From Cylindrodendrum hubeiense (lineage: Eukaryota; Ascomycota; Sordariomycetes; Hypocreales; Nectriaceae), in contig JAANBB010000002.1 of NCBI GenBank assembly GCA_014621425.1, positions 65,001-129,000 on the forward strand: 64,000 nucleotides of DNA, given 5' to 3'. This document shows positions 44,424-56,616 of this stretch, piece after piece. Each line of letters opens with the position of its first letter. Position 1 is the stretch's first letter. The notes under the pieces were generated by a model. It was not told where the DNA came from, searched no databases, and worked only from the letters and a program-made list of their open reading frames with translations. A program made the translations under genes and the position numbers.

Positions 44424-47400
44424 GACGGTTCAATCTGGGAGGATATTGAGACAAAGATGCTGAAGCTTCGAGGTGACAATTGGCAACAATTACCACTCAA
44501 TTAGATTAGAATGAACCTAAAGGCAGTCTGAATGGTCATTAAAAAGCGGGGTCTTGCCATATGAACGGTGTGTTGACGGACAGGGCGAAATGAGAATGGA
44601 TGGAGAGGGCCAGAACACCCAAACTACCGTGGCCAACAGAGAAGCGTATCTAGTCAGCAAGCCACTTATAATATTCTCACTTCGATAACAGCCTCAAGTC
44701 TGGTGCGGGTCCACCCAGACACTCATGCACAAACCACAAGCCCTGTGACCAACACCCCCATATCAACAACGCCGCGTGGCTTGATAGGATATCTATTACA
44801 TGATAGAAACTTCATGGTAGGATTTTCTGATTTAGCTTGCATATTTAGGTGTGATTCTATTCGCAATCTAGACAGGTTTCCGGTCCGGTTGTGTCGAGGG
44901 GTTGCAGTGTGGGTTTCCAAAGCCCGGAAACTGCGGAACGACATATCTCGCTTGCATCCTGCAGTGAGCATTACCGCAAGAGGCTAACTCCGAAGGAGAA
45001 GGTCTCTCTGAGATAAGCAAATGAGCGTCTTCGTGCGCCTGTGAGACTAAGTTAAGGGGGCAGCAGTGGCGTCTGCAGTCGACTCATACCGTCATCAGAC
45101 CCGGAGACGCAGTTACCAGAGCAAGGCTAAGAGACATTTTCACACTGTGCTTGACTTGGGGGTGTCGATTGAGTGGACAGGAGGGCTCCACGACATCAGT
45201 TGGCGTTGACATGGGATCTAGGAGCTGCAGCATGATTGTGCGGGTGATTTTACTGTATACTAGGATCAAGTACACCTGAATATGAATGAAGTACACCTCG
45301 ATGTGGATGAAGTCACTCACTACAACCTGAATGACGCTGTCTGTTGTGTTATGAGGTCTTGTCCTTGATTGTAAGTCGAAGTTGCCACCCAAGATCTTGG
45401 TCTTCAACATATCGGACATTTCGACACAGACTATTTCCCACAACACATTGCCCTTGGATAATCATTTTGCTTGAGAACTAACTTTCTAAAATTACTGATA
45501 ATGGTAGCTGCAATCCTTCGCTACTGCAAATGAACTTTAACACAAAGACTTCACAATACGGTTTCTACCACAGACGAAAGTTAGCTACAAGACCCTGGTC
45601 GATCATTTGAACCCTCCAGTCGCTTTTCGCTTCTTGAAAAGCCATTAAGTTCCAGCCGCACCGTCACTCATGCTGATCAGCATTCATAATTAAGCCTGTG
45701 AGAATAACCTGGCCAAGAGTATCCCTAAATTTATCGGACAGACTCACCGGTGGCGGTGGCATAGTATGCAGTACTATGGCCAAGAATCGTCATACCGGTC
45801 TTGGTAGGTTCTCAAGCACGGAAGCATCTTTCTGACATTTAATATTCATGGTGCCAACACCCTCATTCTAATTCATGAGCCAAATTCGCGAACACATTTC
45901 TGAGAGCAGTACAGTGCGACGATTATCCGATTCATCTACGTGCAAATCCGTATCTCATCTCCCAACCCGAGATCTCACGGCGGTTTGTTCCGCAAAATGC
46001 CTCGCGGTTTCGACTAGTACGACACCCGAACACTGGTAAACTTTGTTCCAGATCCTATAGTAATCCCTCACACAGGGTCCCGATTGGATACCCATTCCGA
46101 TAGTAGTGTGCCACAGCCTTCTTCAAATCAGCTACAGTCTTATACATCAAATATTGTCATCACTGTTGATAAGGCGACCCGCAAAGTTCCACGTGTCTAA
46201 ACTAGATGCAGCGGCTCTAGCAAGCACATGGCATGGGTCCAATGAGAGACGGAGAAATGTCAGCCTCGAATAGGGTCCGGTTGTTTTATTATTAGTTAGG
46301 AGGCAACCGGTCCAAGCTCCACGTGCCTTCCGTCTAGTCGAGTCAGTTCCTTTCTCCACGAAGCACCCCCGCGTTTCGTTGCTCTGCCGTCTTGATCCGA
46401 CATTCCCCGCATTCCCCAAGCACATGGCTTCAGCCCTCGCGGCAAGGAGCCGCTAGAGTCGACGCTTGTGTGAGGAGGTCGGTGACGTCTGGCTGCGACT
46501 GGCTGGGTGCAGCTCCGAACATTAGCCACCCATTCAGACCGTCCTTGGCAGTCCTGCTGACATGACTGAGTGCTCGCGAGAAGAACCGAGAAAAACACCG
46601 ATGGGGGAGCATGGAAATGACGCAGGAGGCGGGATCTGGTCTGTGTACGACGATGCTTGAATCATGCTCAGGGCGTTTATGATGACTAGTCTCCATTGCC
46701 AAGCCCGCAACCCAGCAATCGGCCGCCGTTGGGCGGTCTAGCGGCGTTTGAGGCCCAAATAAGCTTGACTTAAAGTTGGCGCCACCTGCATCGTCTGGCT
46801 TGGTCAGGAATCCAGGCCGTTGTCAGACCCTCCCCCGCTGTGACCCCATGCGGGGGAGAGCGAAACCCCGGGGAAATGCCCCAATCATCTCTGCTCGGCA
46901 GTTGAGACCTTCCTTTCTCATTCTAGTGAGCGCGGGGAAGACGAACCCTCCCAAACTTAAATCTCCTCTTGATCTGGAGTCCGGCGCTAGGAGGTGCTCG
47001 TATCACCTCTCCGGCTCGTCAGCCTCCCGAATATTCCTCGTCTCTGCTCAGAATATGGCAGTCTGCATGGTGATCCTGGCTTCTAGGCTGATTCTATCCA
47101 CCCTTCCATCGCTTGGGGTGAGACCAAGTGCTCTTTTTGTCATCCTGCATAAGCCTGCTAGCCGACGAACATCGCGAGTAGCTCGCCAAGTCGGAACTCA
47201 TCGGAGCACGCGGTTGTCGCACGGAGGTTGGGGAGATGAACGCGTATTCTTGGCAACCACCAATGTGGAGCGGCCGCTATGGGCAATCATGTGGCAACCG
47301 CCTCGTCTCGGGTCACATATAAGGGCATTGATAATCCCACAGACCTCTACTCTTGCCTTGCCTGTCGTGGATCAAGACAGCCAGATCCGGTCACACATTC

Positions 47401-47454
47401 AACCACTCCTCTTTAATCTGCCATTAGGCCCTTCTTTCCAACCCATCTGGAATC
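44424..47454. other. Long gap, no supported gene
   Basis: The stretch is 3.0 kb. Frames at 46147-46702 (minus) and 46776-47474 (plus) overlap one another or the next gene's start in another frame, and show no motif. The final ~700 bp act as the promoter and leader of the transporter gene. A small 21-bp tandem repeat lies at 45268-45309. Confidence 0.45.
45268..45309. repeat. 21-bp tandem duplication
   Basis: AAGTACACCTGAATATGAATG is followed directly by AAGTACACCTCGATGTGGATG, two units that differ at five positions. It is non-coding and has no known role. Confidence 0.6.
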
Positions 47455-49102
47455 ATGGATGTCACCAAGTCTGAACCCCAGGTCTTTCAAGATGAGCATC
47501 CTGAAAAGCAGGTGCCGATTGTCGACAAAGTCGACTATTCCGGAGCTCATGAGAAAACCGACCCCAAAGAAATCGCCCTCGTCAAGAAGCTAGACAGATG
47601 GATCATGGTTAGTCACTCGTCTCTTTGGACATTAGGTGAATTCTCTTGCTGACATTGACAGCCCATGCTCTGGAGCATGTACTGGCTCAATTACCTTGAT
47701 CGAAATGCCATTGCTTTGGCCCGTTTGAATGATCTTGAAAAGGATCTCAATCTCACAGGCTCTCGTACGTCCGAAATTACAATCTCAAGTATTCTACTTA
47801 CCAGTTCTCCAGAATATCAGACCTGTGTCTCGATTCTTTTCGTCGGCTACATCCTCGGTCAGATCCCTTCAAACATGTTTCTGACCCGCACTCGCCCAAG
47901 TCGCTACATGGTAGGTTTTGCCTCACAAATGAACAAATGGCAGCAGTGAGTTAACGTCTTGGTTAATAGGGTGGTATGATGATGCTTTGGGCTGTTGTGA
48001 GCGCTCTCACCGCTGTTTCCAAGAACTTCACTGGTCTTCTCCTCACTCGCTTCTTCCTTGGCGTCACAGAAGCTCCTTACTACCCTGGCGCTGTCTATAT
48101 TCTGTCCATCTTCTACACTCGTAAGGAGGTCGCTACTCGAATCGCAATTCTTTATACCGGCAACATCCTCGCTACCGCTTTTGCAGGTCTCATCGCAGCT
48201 GGTATCTTCCATGGCATGGACGGTGTCGGCGGTCTTGCAGGCTGGAAGTGGCTCTTTATCCTCCAGGGCGCTGTCACCTTTGTCATTGCGATTGCTGGCT
48301 ACTTCTTATTGCCTGACTTCCCTTTGACCACTTGGTGGCTCACCCAGGAGGAAAAGGACCTCGCGTACAATCGAATGGAGCTCGACACTGTTGGCAACAA
48401 GGGTGAAACCAGCACCTTGATAGGCCTCAAGCAGGCTGCCAGGGACCCAACTGTGTGGATCTTCTGTGCTATGGCACATATGCACCTGGCTGCTAACGGC
48501 TTCAAGAACTTTGTACGAGCCCCTCAAATCTTGTTCTGGAGACTTGACTAATACCGAATTTACAGTTCCCGACTGTTGTCAAGACTCTGGGATTCAACAC
48601 AACCATCACTCTCGTGCTCACTTGCCCGCCTTACCTACTTGCAGGAGCCATCACCATTCTCGTTTCTTGGTCATCTGGCAAGTTCAACGAGCGAACATGG
48701 CACATTACCATTTCGAAGGCCGTGGCCGTGATTGGATTCATCTCTGCAGCCGCAACCATGAATACAGCAGGTCGATATGCCTCCATGGTAGTGTTCACGA
48801 TCGGCACCTACGGCGTGAACAGTCTGATCCTCGGTTGGTGCGCCAGTGTCTGTGGTCAGACCAAGGAGAAGAAGGCCGTTGCTATTAGCATGGTTACGAT
48901 GATCATGAACATCAGCTTCATCTGGACCCCGTATCTGTGGCCCTCGAGCGACGAGCCCCGCTATGTCATTGCCATGTCGAGCAGCGCTGCGTTCAGTATT
49001 GCTACGGCCGCCTTGGCGTGGTTGGCAAAGATAATCATGCTCAGGCGCAACAAGAAGCTGCGGGCCAGCGATGATGAGACGACAAACTTTTATGTGTATT
49101 AA
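47455..49102 (+). CDS. MFS transporter, Dal5/allantoate permease-like (477 aa)
   Basis: The exons are 47455-47607, 47662-47764, 47813-47910, 47970-48512 and 48566-49102 (1434 nt, in frame). The product is a 12-helix major facilitator of the anion:cation symporter family. A hydrophilic N-terminus of about 50 residues ends KKLDRWIM. Then come PMLWSMYWLNYLDRNAIALA, the family-typical TRFFLGVTEAPYYPGAVYIL, helices with TRIAILYTGNILATAFAGLI, a central loop LLPDFPLTTWWLTQEEKDLA, and a second half with WCASVCGQTKEKKAVAISM. Homologues import allantoate, nicotinate, pantothenate or other small carboxylates. The substrate cannot be told from sequence. The motif TxWWLTxEE is characteristic of this group. 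Plasma membrane location is expected. Confidence 0.94.
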
Positions 49103-50001
49103 GTTGAGAATACGAGCATTCACAACAATGGGGGGGGCTCCTGCAACCTTACAGAAGCTGACTCCGCAATTCGGCTGTAGAATTAGTATTCAATCCGTTG
49201 ATAAACCACAATTTACTCGATTTTACCCATTGTCCATTCTTCACCAAATTGCTCGAGGTCAAGGCAAAAGACTTGCATGAAAGGTTTTTTAGAGAAATGC
49301 TAGCAAGCAAAATAATTACTGTGTAGAATTGTCCCAATTGCCGGTGTCGAACACAGGGTGGTCGAATGTGTGTTGCCCGCAGGGAACCAAGACACAGGGT
49401 CCTTAAATGCACTTCAACCGGCAATGGGGAAGGTGGAATAGCGTTCGCCTATAACCACTGTGAAGCGAATGCCAGCCTCAGCCCATAGACCATAATCCTT
49501 GATCCATGTCGAGCAATGTCGAAGTGGAACGAACACTCCGCGGATGCGTAGTGCAATGATGGCCCATTATTAGAAGATGACACCGGCGGCAGACGCAAAA
49601 AGACCGCTAAAATCCCTTGGTCCAGCATCACATAGCCCCCTGCATCTCCAATGACCGAAAGAGGGACGCGGGCTAATTTCCCTCGACACGACAGTCTGTC
49701 CTTGGACCTGAGCTAGATGCACCACCAAAAATCAGGGCGGCCCACACATGTGATTAGGACCCGCATCAACGACGAGGAAAAGGGCAAGGAAGCCCATTAT
49801 CTATTCTCACCCATATTGTATAAATCCCATCTACGTCGCATTCTACGCCTATTCTAACATTGATACTCAAACGTTGCAGCTGGTTGATTTAGATGGATCA
49901 CGTGAACTTAGTCAGCCAGCTATGACGATTATCCCCATCATCGGCGACCTGAAGGCGGGCGAGAGCAAACAACGTCAATCACGACAGCATCCCGAACAAA
50001 G
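49103..50001. other. Intergenic region
   Basis: This is about 900 bp between two rightward genes: 3' flank of the transporter and promoter of the 2EXR gene. I see no gene. Confidence 0.4.
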
Positions 50002-51156
50002 ATGGCCACCTCTCCACCCTCCGCGGCTTGTACAACAGGCACAGGCTTCACAGGCTTTGCCGACCTTCCTCCTGAGCTGCGGCAGCTTGTTTGGGAGTTC
50101 TACGAGAGTCCTCGGTACCAGGACATGAAAATCGGATCCTACGTCGACTCCCTCAATGACAAGTTCGCACATAACAAGATCCTACGCGTCCAGCCCCCGA
50201 AGCTCCTTCACATCTGCCATGATTCACGAGCATTTGCTCTTACCCGAGGCAAAATCGTGCGTGCTAGTGGCGAAGGTGCCGACAAGGGGGGCCTTTCGTG
50301 GGTCGATCATGCTGTACGGACGGTGTACATGTCAGCAGACGCTGCTGCACTCGCCCGATTACGTTCCCTACAGCTCAACATCCATTCCCTTGCCACTTTG
50401 TGGCCTACCGGTGCGGATTTAAGAGCCTTTCGTGCGTTTCTTCTTGAACGGATCAACCAGTATGCTTCCCCGCCAGTCGAGGTCGTGTATGTCGTGCTTT
50501 CAGCCATCATTTATGATGGCAATAGTAGCAATGCGGTTGAATTGAACAATCCGAGTCGAGATCCCAACTCGGATACGGGCCGTTTTCTGTACGACGAGTC
50601 CGACCTCGCTGTGATCGGAATAGACGACCCCCGACTGCCGGCACTCCTTCAATCAGCTTTCGATGCCTCAAGCAGCAAACAGCCGCCTGTGCTGTTTCAC
50701 CGCAGCCCATTATGTTTTCTTAACAATCTAAGGCAGCACTGGGAATTCGGGTCCCAGAGTAGACAACTACGTGCAGACTGGGATGCAGCAGCAGCGACAG
50801 TATCCCAACAGAGCAGTGAAACGGACACGGCAACCTCGGCATCAACATCTGAGCACCAGCCTCACCAATCGCAATTCCCCAAGCTGAAAGCAGCCGTGGC
50901 ATTCGGCAGGACGCATAATTCACTATTCTTTGGCATTAGCGAGAATACCCGGCCGCACGAACGAGCCTCGGGGCTTCTTTTCTCCAAGACAGACTTTCAC
51001 CCGACAACGAGGCAGCCATGGTTTGCCCATGTAGATCCGCAATTCATGTGCAGAACAATATGTCGCAGGCTGCCGCCTTGGAACCAAGATGGGGCAATAC
51101 CACAAAACAGGCCGGCATACTGGTACGTTGACCTGGAAGCGGGGACTCTCAATTGA
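50002..51156 (+). CDS. 2EXR-domain protein (384 aa)
   Basis: A single exon from ATG at 50002. The N-terminus has the 2EXR signature, an F-box-like fold expanded in fungi: GFADLPPELRQLVWEFYESPR (about residues 17-37), followed by KILRVQPPKLLHICHDSR, the second conserved block where parched C/S-R residues precede the helical repeat. The remainder includes VRTVYMSADAAALARLRSLQLNIHSLA and a His/Ser/Gln-rich stretch near residue 280 (SEHQPHQSQFPK). It has no signal or membrane segment. Function of the family is unknown; a substrate-adapter role is only guessed from the F-box likeness. Nothing in its neighbours points to a pathway. Confidence 0.85.
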   Translation: MATSPPSAACTTGTGFTGFADLPPELRQLVWEFYESPRYQDMKIGSYVDSLNDKFAHNKILRVQPPKLLHICHDSRAFALTRGKIVRASGEGADKGGLSWVDHAVRTVYMSADAAALARLRSLQLNIHSLATLWPTGADLRAFRAFLLERINQYASPPVEVVYVVLSAIIYDGNSSNAVELNNPSRDPNSDTGRFLYDESDLAVIGIDDPRLPALLQSAFDASSSKQPPVLFHRSPLCFLNNLRQHWEFGSQSRQLRADWDAAAATVSQQSSETDTATSASTSEHQPHQSQFPKLKAAVAFGRTHNSLFFGISENTRPHERASGLLFSKTDFHPTTRQPWFAHVDPQFMCRTICRRLPPWNQDGAIPQNRPAYWYVDLEAGTLN

Positions 51157-52287
51157 ACAGACTGCTTAAATGTAGCATCAAGATTGTCAAAAAACACACA
51201 GGCTTCGGCAAGTTATAGCACCATATTCACTGAAATATTGAACAATACTGTTATTAAAGGGATCCAGCGCCGCTCAATCCGTCTCTGCGACATCGACTAT
51301 GGTGGAAATGAGATTTTCGAAATGGTCTAGGGTAGGCCTGACTTTAGTGCAATCAATTCACACTCCTAACCTACTCGTCATAATAAACACGAAACGTACC
51401 AGTGGTGTTATGTACCAGATGCTAAATGAAAAGGCCAGGTATTGGAAAGTTTGATGGAGTTGCTTTTCGTTTCACGACTTTAGCGTTGCTCCTGGGTGGC
51501 ATCTTGCATCGCAAACTTAATACAGCGACACTCAAACTACGATGTTTAAAACCACAGTGATGAACTTACTCGACAAAGGCCATCCACGATCCAAAATGCG
51601 AGCAAGCGTCCTTAACACCTGTGCGAAGCGCCTAATATGTCATTCCCAATTCACCAAAGTCAACCAACTCCCAAAAACCTCATGGTATCACCCTCAACCT
51701 CGAGAGTAGCGCCCTCCAGGAGAAGAGCGCTCAAAATTCTCGGTGATGATGGCGTTTCATCCGTTCAATTGTAATGAGAAGCCAGGGCCTTTCTTCAATT
51801 TGTCGAGTCTCTAAAGCACGTTCCGATATCCGAGAACGTCCACATGGGTTGAAGTCGTCGCTGCTTCTCTCGTGAGGGAATTGTCGTTTCAGAAAGTCGT
51901 CGTAATCAGCTGAGCAAGGTGGTCGTTGGAATGCAGGCTGACATCCCCGTATGCGGCACCGCTGAACCCTGAACCCCCTCCTCATCTCCGAAACATCGAA
52001 TCGTATGTAGGGTACTGCTTCGTGTATGATGGCATGTTAATTTCTATGGGGTATCAATATGAAGTCACTTGTTCAAAAATGAATTGTTATTTGAGGGTAT
52101 CTAAACATTAATAAGAAATCTGCGCCCGTTTACTCCATTCAACGCTCGCAATGCGATTGAGAACATGAGGACCGCCTGGCCCTCCCCTTCTTCTAACGTG
52201 TATATGCCAGACCGATTATATCCACAGACCGGCACCCTCGGCCGAAGTAACCGTATTCTCGTCCCTTCCAGTAGCTTCCGCATCCCG
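51157..52287. other. Intergenic region between convergent genes
   Basis: This is about 1.1 kb with short frames only. I see no gene. Confidence 0.4.
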
Positions 52288-53125
52288 CTAAGGGGCCTCG
52301 TACAGTCCTGTAGGGCCGACGGCTGCTCTCTGAGGCGGTGCATGGTTCCAGCCTCCCTCGGCCAACTCGTGCTTGGGTTCTTCGGGTGGCGGCGATTGTT
52401 GACTTTGGGTGTATGCGCCGCTGCTATCTCCTCTGCGAGAGCGCTTCCAGAAAAACAATCCGATTCCGCTCAGTGCCAGGATGCCGCCGATCGCTGCGCC
52501 GACGCCAATGCCGGCGACAGCTCCAGTTGATAGCTTGGAATCGGCCTTCTTGGTCGCTTCCGCCGATGCTGATGCAGCTGTCGTCGTTGCTTCTGCTGTG
52601 GTTGATACCGCATCGGCGGTGGCCGTTGCAGTTGCGGTCGTAGACGTTGATAGTGTGGTGTACGAACTCGGTACAGTCACGTTGAAGTAGTGACTAGTCG
52701 CGTTCAGGCTGGTGGCCCCGGTCTCATACATTCCAAAGTAGAAGATGGCCTGCTCGCCCTCGGTAACATTGGTCTGGAAGCCCTTTAGGCTGACCTTCCA
52801 GTCGATTGTGAGTAATGTCGTGTGATCTGTGTCTCAGTTAGCGTCTACACCGAGGCATCATCATGAGAATCTGAGGAAGCTCACCGACGACCCGCACATA
52901 GTTAGTGGAGTCACTAGAGATGGGATACTGCTGCCAAACAACAATATCCATGCTGGAGAGGTCCGAAGTCCATTGCACATCAATCGTCTTGCCTACGGCG
53001 TAGGTCGGGTTGTCTTGGTAGTTGTTGGCGGGGCCCGAGTTTGATGGCTGGACGAAGGCGCTTTCGGAGCGTGCACCTGAGATAAAGGCGACGAGACAAA
53101 CGCCGAAAAGCACCGGAGAGAACAT
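52288..53125 (-). CDS. Single-pass surface protein, wall-sensor-like (259 aa)
   Basis: The exons are 53125-52885 and 52826-52288 (780 nt), joined across GTGAGC..CACAG. A signal peptide (MFSPVLFGVCLVAFISGARS) is followed by an ecto-domain with YAVGKTIDVQWTSDLSSMDIVVWQ and, across the intron, TTLLTIDWKVSLKGF and GEQAIFYFGMY. A Ser/Thr/Ala-rich mucin-like stretch, a Gly-rich transmembrane helix (GAVAGIGVGAAIGGILALSGIGLFFW) and a basic stop-transfer KRSRRG follow. The tail is short, Pro/Gln-rich and cytosolic. This layout is that of Mid2/Wsc-type stress sensors and of a broad family of fungal membrane proteins with an N-terminal beta-sandwich. Actual sensing is an inference. The start was chosen because it gives the signal peptide. 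Confidence 0.88.
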
Positions 53126-54759
53126 GGCGAAAATCGTGATAAAGCGAACAAGCAAACGTCGTGATCGACTCGATGGGAAAAAGACCGTATCCAGGCCAGC
53201 AGCAGGTAGAAGATCGGACGAGCAATCCGGTTTTCAGGCTGGGGATTGTTCATTCCTTGTATGTTTCGGGTGCTAGTTGTCAGTGTGGAGTATCGGATCG
53301 GCGGCAATACAAGTGTGAAGCAGCCAGCCTCCGGTTGGTGGTGTGGCTGCGTCTGGAGTCGCTCGGAGGCAGGGGAAATGGGGCAGGCGGTTGCGTAAGC
53401 CTCAACCAAGGCAAGAGACTGTGCCCGTCGTCTCCAGTGAAGGCCTCGTATTGCCCAATAGAGGCCAGGGATGGTAAGCCCTACGCCACGTTGGTGATAG
53501 TGCGACAGGCTTGCAGCTCCTTCGGCCCCCGCACGCCATCTGGGAATAGCACCGTCGCGTCAGCACAGACTGTTCACAGGCTGTAGCTGGGCCAGCTCCG
53601 TCGGTCCCGGAGATAACGGCCTGGCTGGTGTTGTTTTCCTCATTTCCCAGGCGGTTTTCCTCGTAGATGAAGGGATCATACCTGCTATTAGCTCCCTAAC
53701 CTACGCGTCCAGTGTGCCGGATGAAACTTCTACTAATACTGGTACTGAAATTGAGATGAAAGAGGAGAGCGAGCTGCAACGCATGCTGGGGAAATGTCGT
53801 GTGCGAGTGTACCGGTAGCTGTTGTCTCCTGAATTCTGCCCTGTGGGATTGACACAGCCTCTCTCTCCCCGCCACCGTTTACTGGGGCCCGATTCAGCCT
53901 TGTCCTGATAATCACGGCCCCGTAACGGGCATCGACACACACGGAATAAATACCGCAGGGATTTGAAATTGGACGGAGGTTAAATTGATATAATTGTCGT
54001 TCGATAGCAGTTTTATCCCTGCGACTACAACGGCTATGACGATGAGCAGAATCTTCACAGCGATGTCTCATCCTCCACAATGATTCCCCTCCATTCGCGC
54101 AGCAGATACAATAGTCAACTCACCAGACGGTGTGCGACGGGCCGTTGGCTTGTGGCTGTGGTCTGCGGCATACTAACTTAGTGCAGGCGGGGATAAATAT
54201 AGCCTGCCATCTCATTGCCCGCAGCCACCATCCCAACTGGGCGATATACGGCCTGGGCATTATTAATGACCACGTATAGTTCGTGGCCTAGTAATAATTC
54301 TGGCGATATATTTTCCCACTGATTAGCTTCCGAGGGTAATTAGTCGGTGTTGTTCATTTACAGTGAGCGACAGGTACAACGGAGTCTCAACCTTGGGTAG
54401 CCGCAACTTAATTGTCGGTAGCTAAGTGGTGTAGGGTGGCCCCAAACCGGGCCCTGCTTTTCGACTGGCCAAGAGTAAAACATTTCATGTGTGACATTTG
54501 GAGTCGCGCAACATGTCTGTTTCGCTACGGAGGTGCGGATGCATGAGATCCGGTTACATGGCGGTTGCAAGACTGTCAGATCAGGGGCCGTGTTTCAGCC
54601 TGAACCTCTAGCAGCCATTGCATCACATACTCAAGAAAGCAAATTCTGGTGCCTCTTGTATTACGAAAATGCATTGCTCAGTGGTAATTAGGATAGCTCA
54701 CACAATTTATTTGCACATTTGAAATACCCATACATTCTCACAACAAGACTTGCTCTGCT
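53126..54759. other. Intergenic region
   Basis: This is about 1.6 kb with no supported gene; opposite-strand frames at 53161-53586 and 53701-54080 look like chance. An imperfect palindrome (ATTATTAATGACCACG against CGTGGCCTAGTAATAAT) lies at 54259-54298. Confidence 0.4.
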
Positions 54760-56616
54760 TTAGAAAGCTCGTAATCGACTTGGAGATGCCCTACCAATTT
54801 TCTCGGAAAATGCCGCTGCGTCAAATGCGCCAATCATCCTATCGTAGAGATCCTTAACTTCATTGGTTTCAACCTTCGTTCCTGTGAAAAGAGAACCGTC
54901 TTGTGTGAGAAAAAGGATCTCACGCAGCTGGTAAGCTAAGCCTCCAAGGCCCTTGAACTTTGGCGTAAATTCGGAGATGATGGCAGCGAAGTTCTCGTCC
55001 GACATGTCCTCTGTTTTCTTCCTGGCCAAATCACCCCAACTGCCAATTTGCCAACGTTGAAGTTGACTGTCAAGCGGCAAGCAGCTACGAGCACCGCAAA
55101 TAGCTATCCACATAAAGACATATAGAAATGACTCAAGATCATGACGATATGTGTGTGGTTTGCCTGCTAGTATGTCGATGGCCATGAATGCCTTGGTTCC
55201 GATGAGCTCTCCTGGTCTAGTTGAGCCCACAGCTAGTTCCATAGCTAGATCAAGATCAATGAGGACTCCACGAGGTTCCCCTTCCTTCTGTAGGTCAGGA
55301 ATAATGATGTTTCCCGGAGACACATCCTGATGGAGAATCTTCCCATCGATGTAAAGTGACCTGTGTCCTTTGATGGCGTCGCGGCAGCCCTCAAGGACCT
55401 CTAAGGTAGTGTCAAACTTTTCGAGAGAGCGACCAAGGGGAGAAACCACCAGGCAGGACAAGGTAAGGTCCATGAACGATGCTTCGTTCACAATGCTGGA
55501 ACCTTGCAAGTCTGCCCATCTCGAATCCCCACAAGCGATTTTGGTTTCAGACTTAGCCGTGTTTCCTGCAATCATGGTGGTGCTGGTGTGACACTGGTTG
55601 AGGGGGCTAAACCGCAACCCTCGGCGGAGATCCGAAATAGTTGTGACGTATCGGTGGCTGATCAATTGCACCACACCCCATACTTTGCGATCCCCTACAA
55701 GCCGTAGCATGCTTTCCTCCGGGCATCGCACACTTGATCTCCAAGAGAGTTTCAGCACAAGCTCACTTTCCAACGTAGCCTCGCGCCTCGCCCGATAGCA
55801 AGTAGAGCCTTGGCTCACGATTCTTCGCGGGAAGGCGATTGGCGTGCCTTCTATGTAATACTTGCATGACTCAGACTCGTGGTCATTGTTAGCCTCGATG
55901 AAGAGATATTTCCCTGTATCACCCAAAAGGACGAGTGAGTTGATGCCCAGTTCAACGTCACTCATCTTGGTGTAGCCAACGGCAATGGCCATTAGCCGTT
56001 CATGATCATGCACGCTAAATGGCTCAGAACAGTACAGTCCGGCTCGATCAAACACCCAAAGCTCTATCTTGGACCCGAAAACGTAGAAGCCGTGAAGGAA
56101 GAGGCGTGTCGGCTGGCTTCTGAACACCTCTCGAGCGTAAGCACAGAGATGGAGGAATCCTGGAACATATTCGTAGGCATTGTCATCCAATTGGAACTGT
56201 CCAAGGACTTGGACATCTGCCCAATCGTATTTTCCTTCATGTGCACATTTGCTGGAAACGAGACAGCACTGCTTCATGCCCTGAAAAGCCGAATCAATCC
56301 CATGGTCCGGGAGGCGCGATTGGAACACATTTCGTTCACTGGAAGCTCCCGCGAAGCACTCAAAAATACCGCAAGGTGTGACGTGGGTTGCATTTCGAAT
56401 GGCATGTTCAATCGAGGGTGTCCAGGACTTGTGTTTGAAGTATTTGTCGAAAAAGCCGTGAGCTACACCGTGGACGTGGCCGTTGATTTCATCTAATATG
56501 TCCCGCTCGAGTTCAAGTTCAGCTTGAACTTTACTTTCAACATCTGGGGCAGAATCGATTCCAAGAGGTTGTTCGGTGGGCGTATGAGAACTTGGGACAG
56601 GATCAAGCGCATCCAT
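54760..56616 (-). CDS. FunK1-family protein kinase (copy 2, 618 aa)
   Basis: A single exon runs from ATG at 56616 to TAA at 54760. It has the same plan as the kinase at 9169-10863 and is longer by about 54 residues. Motifs are Lys in ELVLKLSWRS (about residue 290), the catalytic loop ILHQDVSPGNIII with HQD for HRD (about 429), LIDLDLAMEL with DLD for DFG (about 453), and the FunK1 hallmark HTYRHDLESFLYVFMWI (about 492). Both substitutions are usual in this family, so activity is plausible. An insert of about 35 residues rich in Thr/Ala/Ser sits between the lobes. The N-terminal region shares FLHGFYVFGSKIELWVFDRAG with copy 1. The two copies are divergent enough to be old paralogues rather than a recent duplication. 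Confidence 0.93.
   Translation of the reverse strand: MDALDPVPSSHTPTEQPLGIDSAPDVESKVQAELELERDILDEINGHVHGVAHGFFDKYFKHKSWTPSIEHAIRNATHVTPCGIFECFAGASSERNVFQSRLPDHGIDSAFQGMKQCCLVSSKCAHEGKYDWADVQVLGQFQLDDNAYEYVPGFLHLCAYAREVFRSQPTRLFLHGFYVFGSKIELWVFDRAGLYCSEPFSVHDHERLMAIAVGYTKMSDVELGINSLVLLGDTGKYLFIEANNDHESESCKYYIEGTPIAFPRRIVSQGSTCYRARREATLESELVLKLSWRSSVRCPEESMLRLVGDRKVWGVVQLISHRYVTTISDLRRGLRFSPLNQCHTSTTMIAGNTAKSETKIACGDSRWADLQGSSIVNEASFMDLTLSCLVVSPLGRSLEKFDTTLEVLEGCRDAIKGHRSLYIDGKILHQDVSPGNIIIPDLQKEGEPRGVLIDLDLAMELAVGSTRPGELIGTKAFMAIDILAGKPHTYRHDLESFLYVFMWIAICGARSCLPLDSQLQRWQIGSWGDLARKKTEDMSDENFAAIISEFTPKFKGLGGLAYQLREILFLTQDGSLFTGTKVETNEVKDLYDRMIGAFDAAAFSEKIGRASPSRLRAF

Noticed and set aside
46776..47474. 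232-codon plus-strand frame before the transporter
   Set aside because: It overlaps the transporter start in another frame, has no motif and sits in its promoter/leader.
53161..54080. Frames on both strands upstream of the wall-sensor-like gene
   Set aside because: Low-complexity Arg/Ser/Pro content and mutual overlap; no conserved features.
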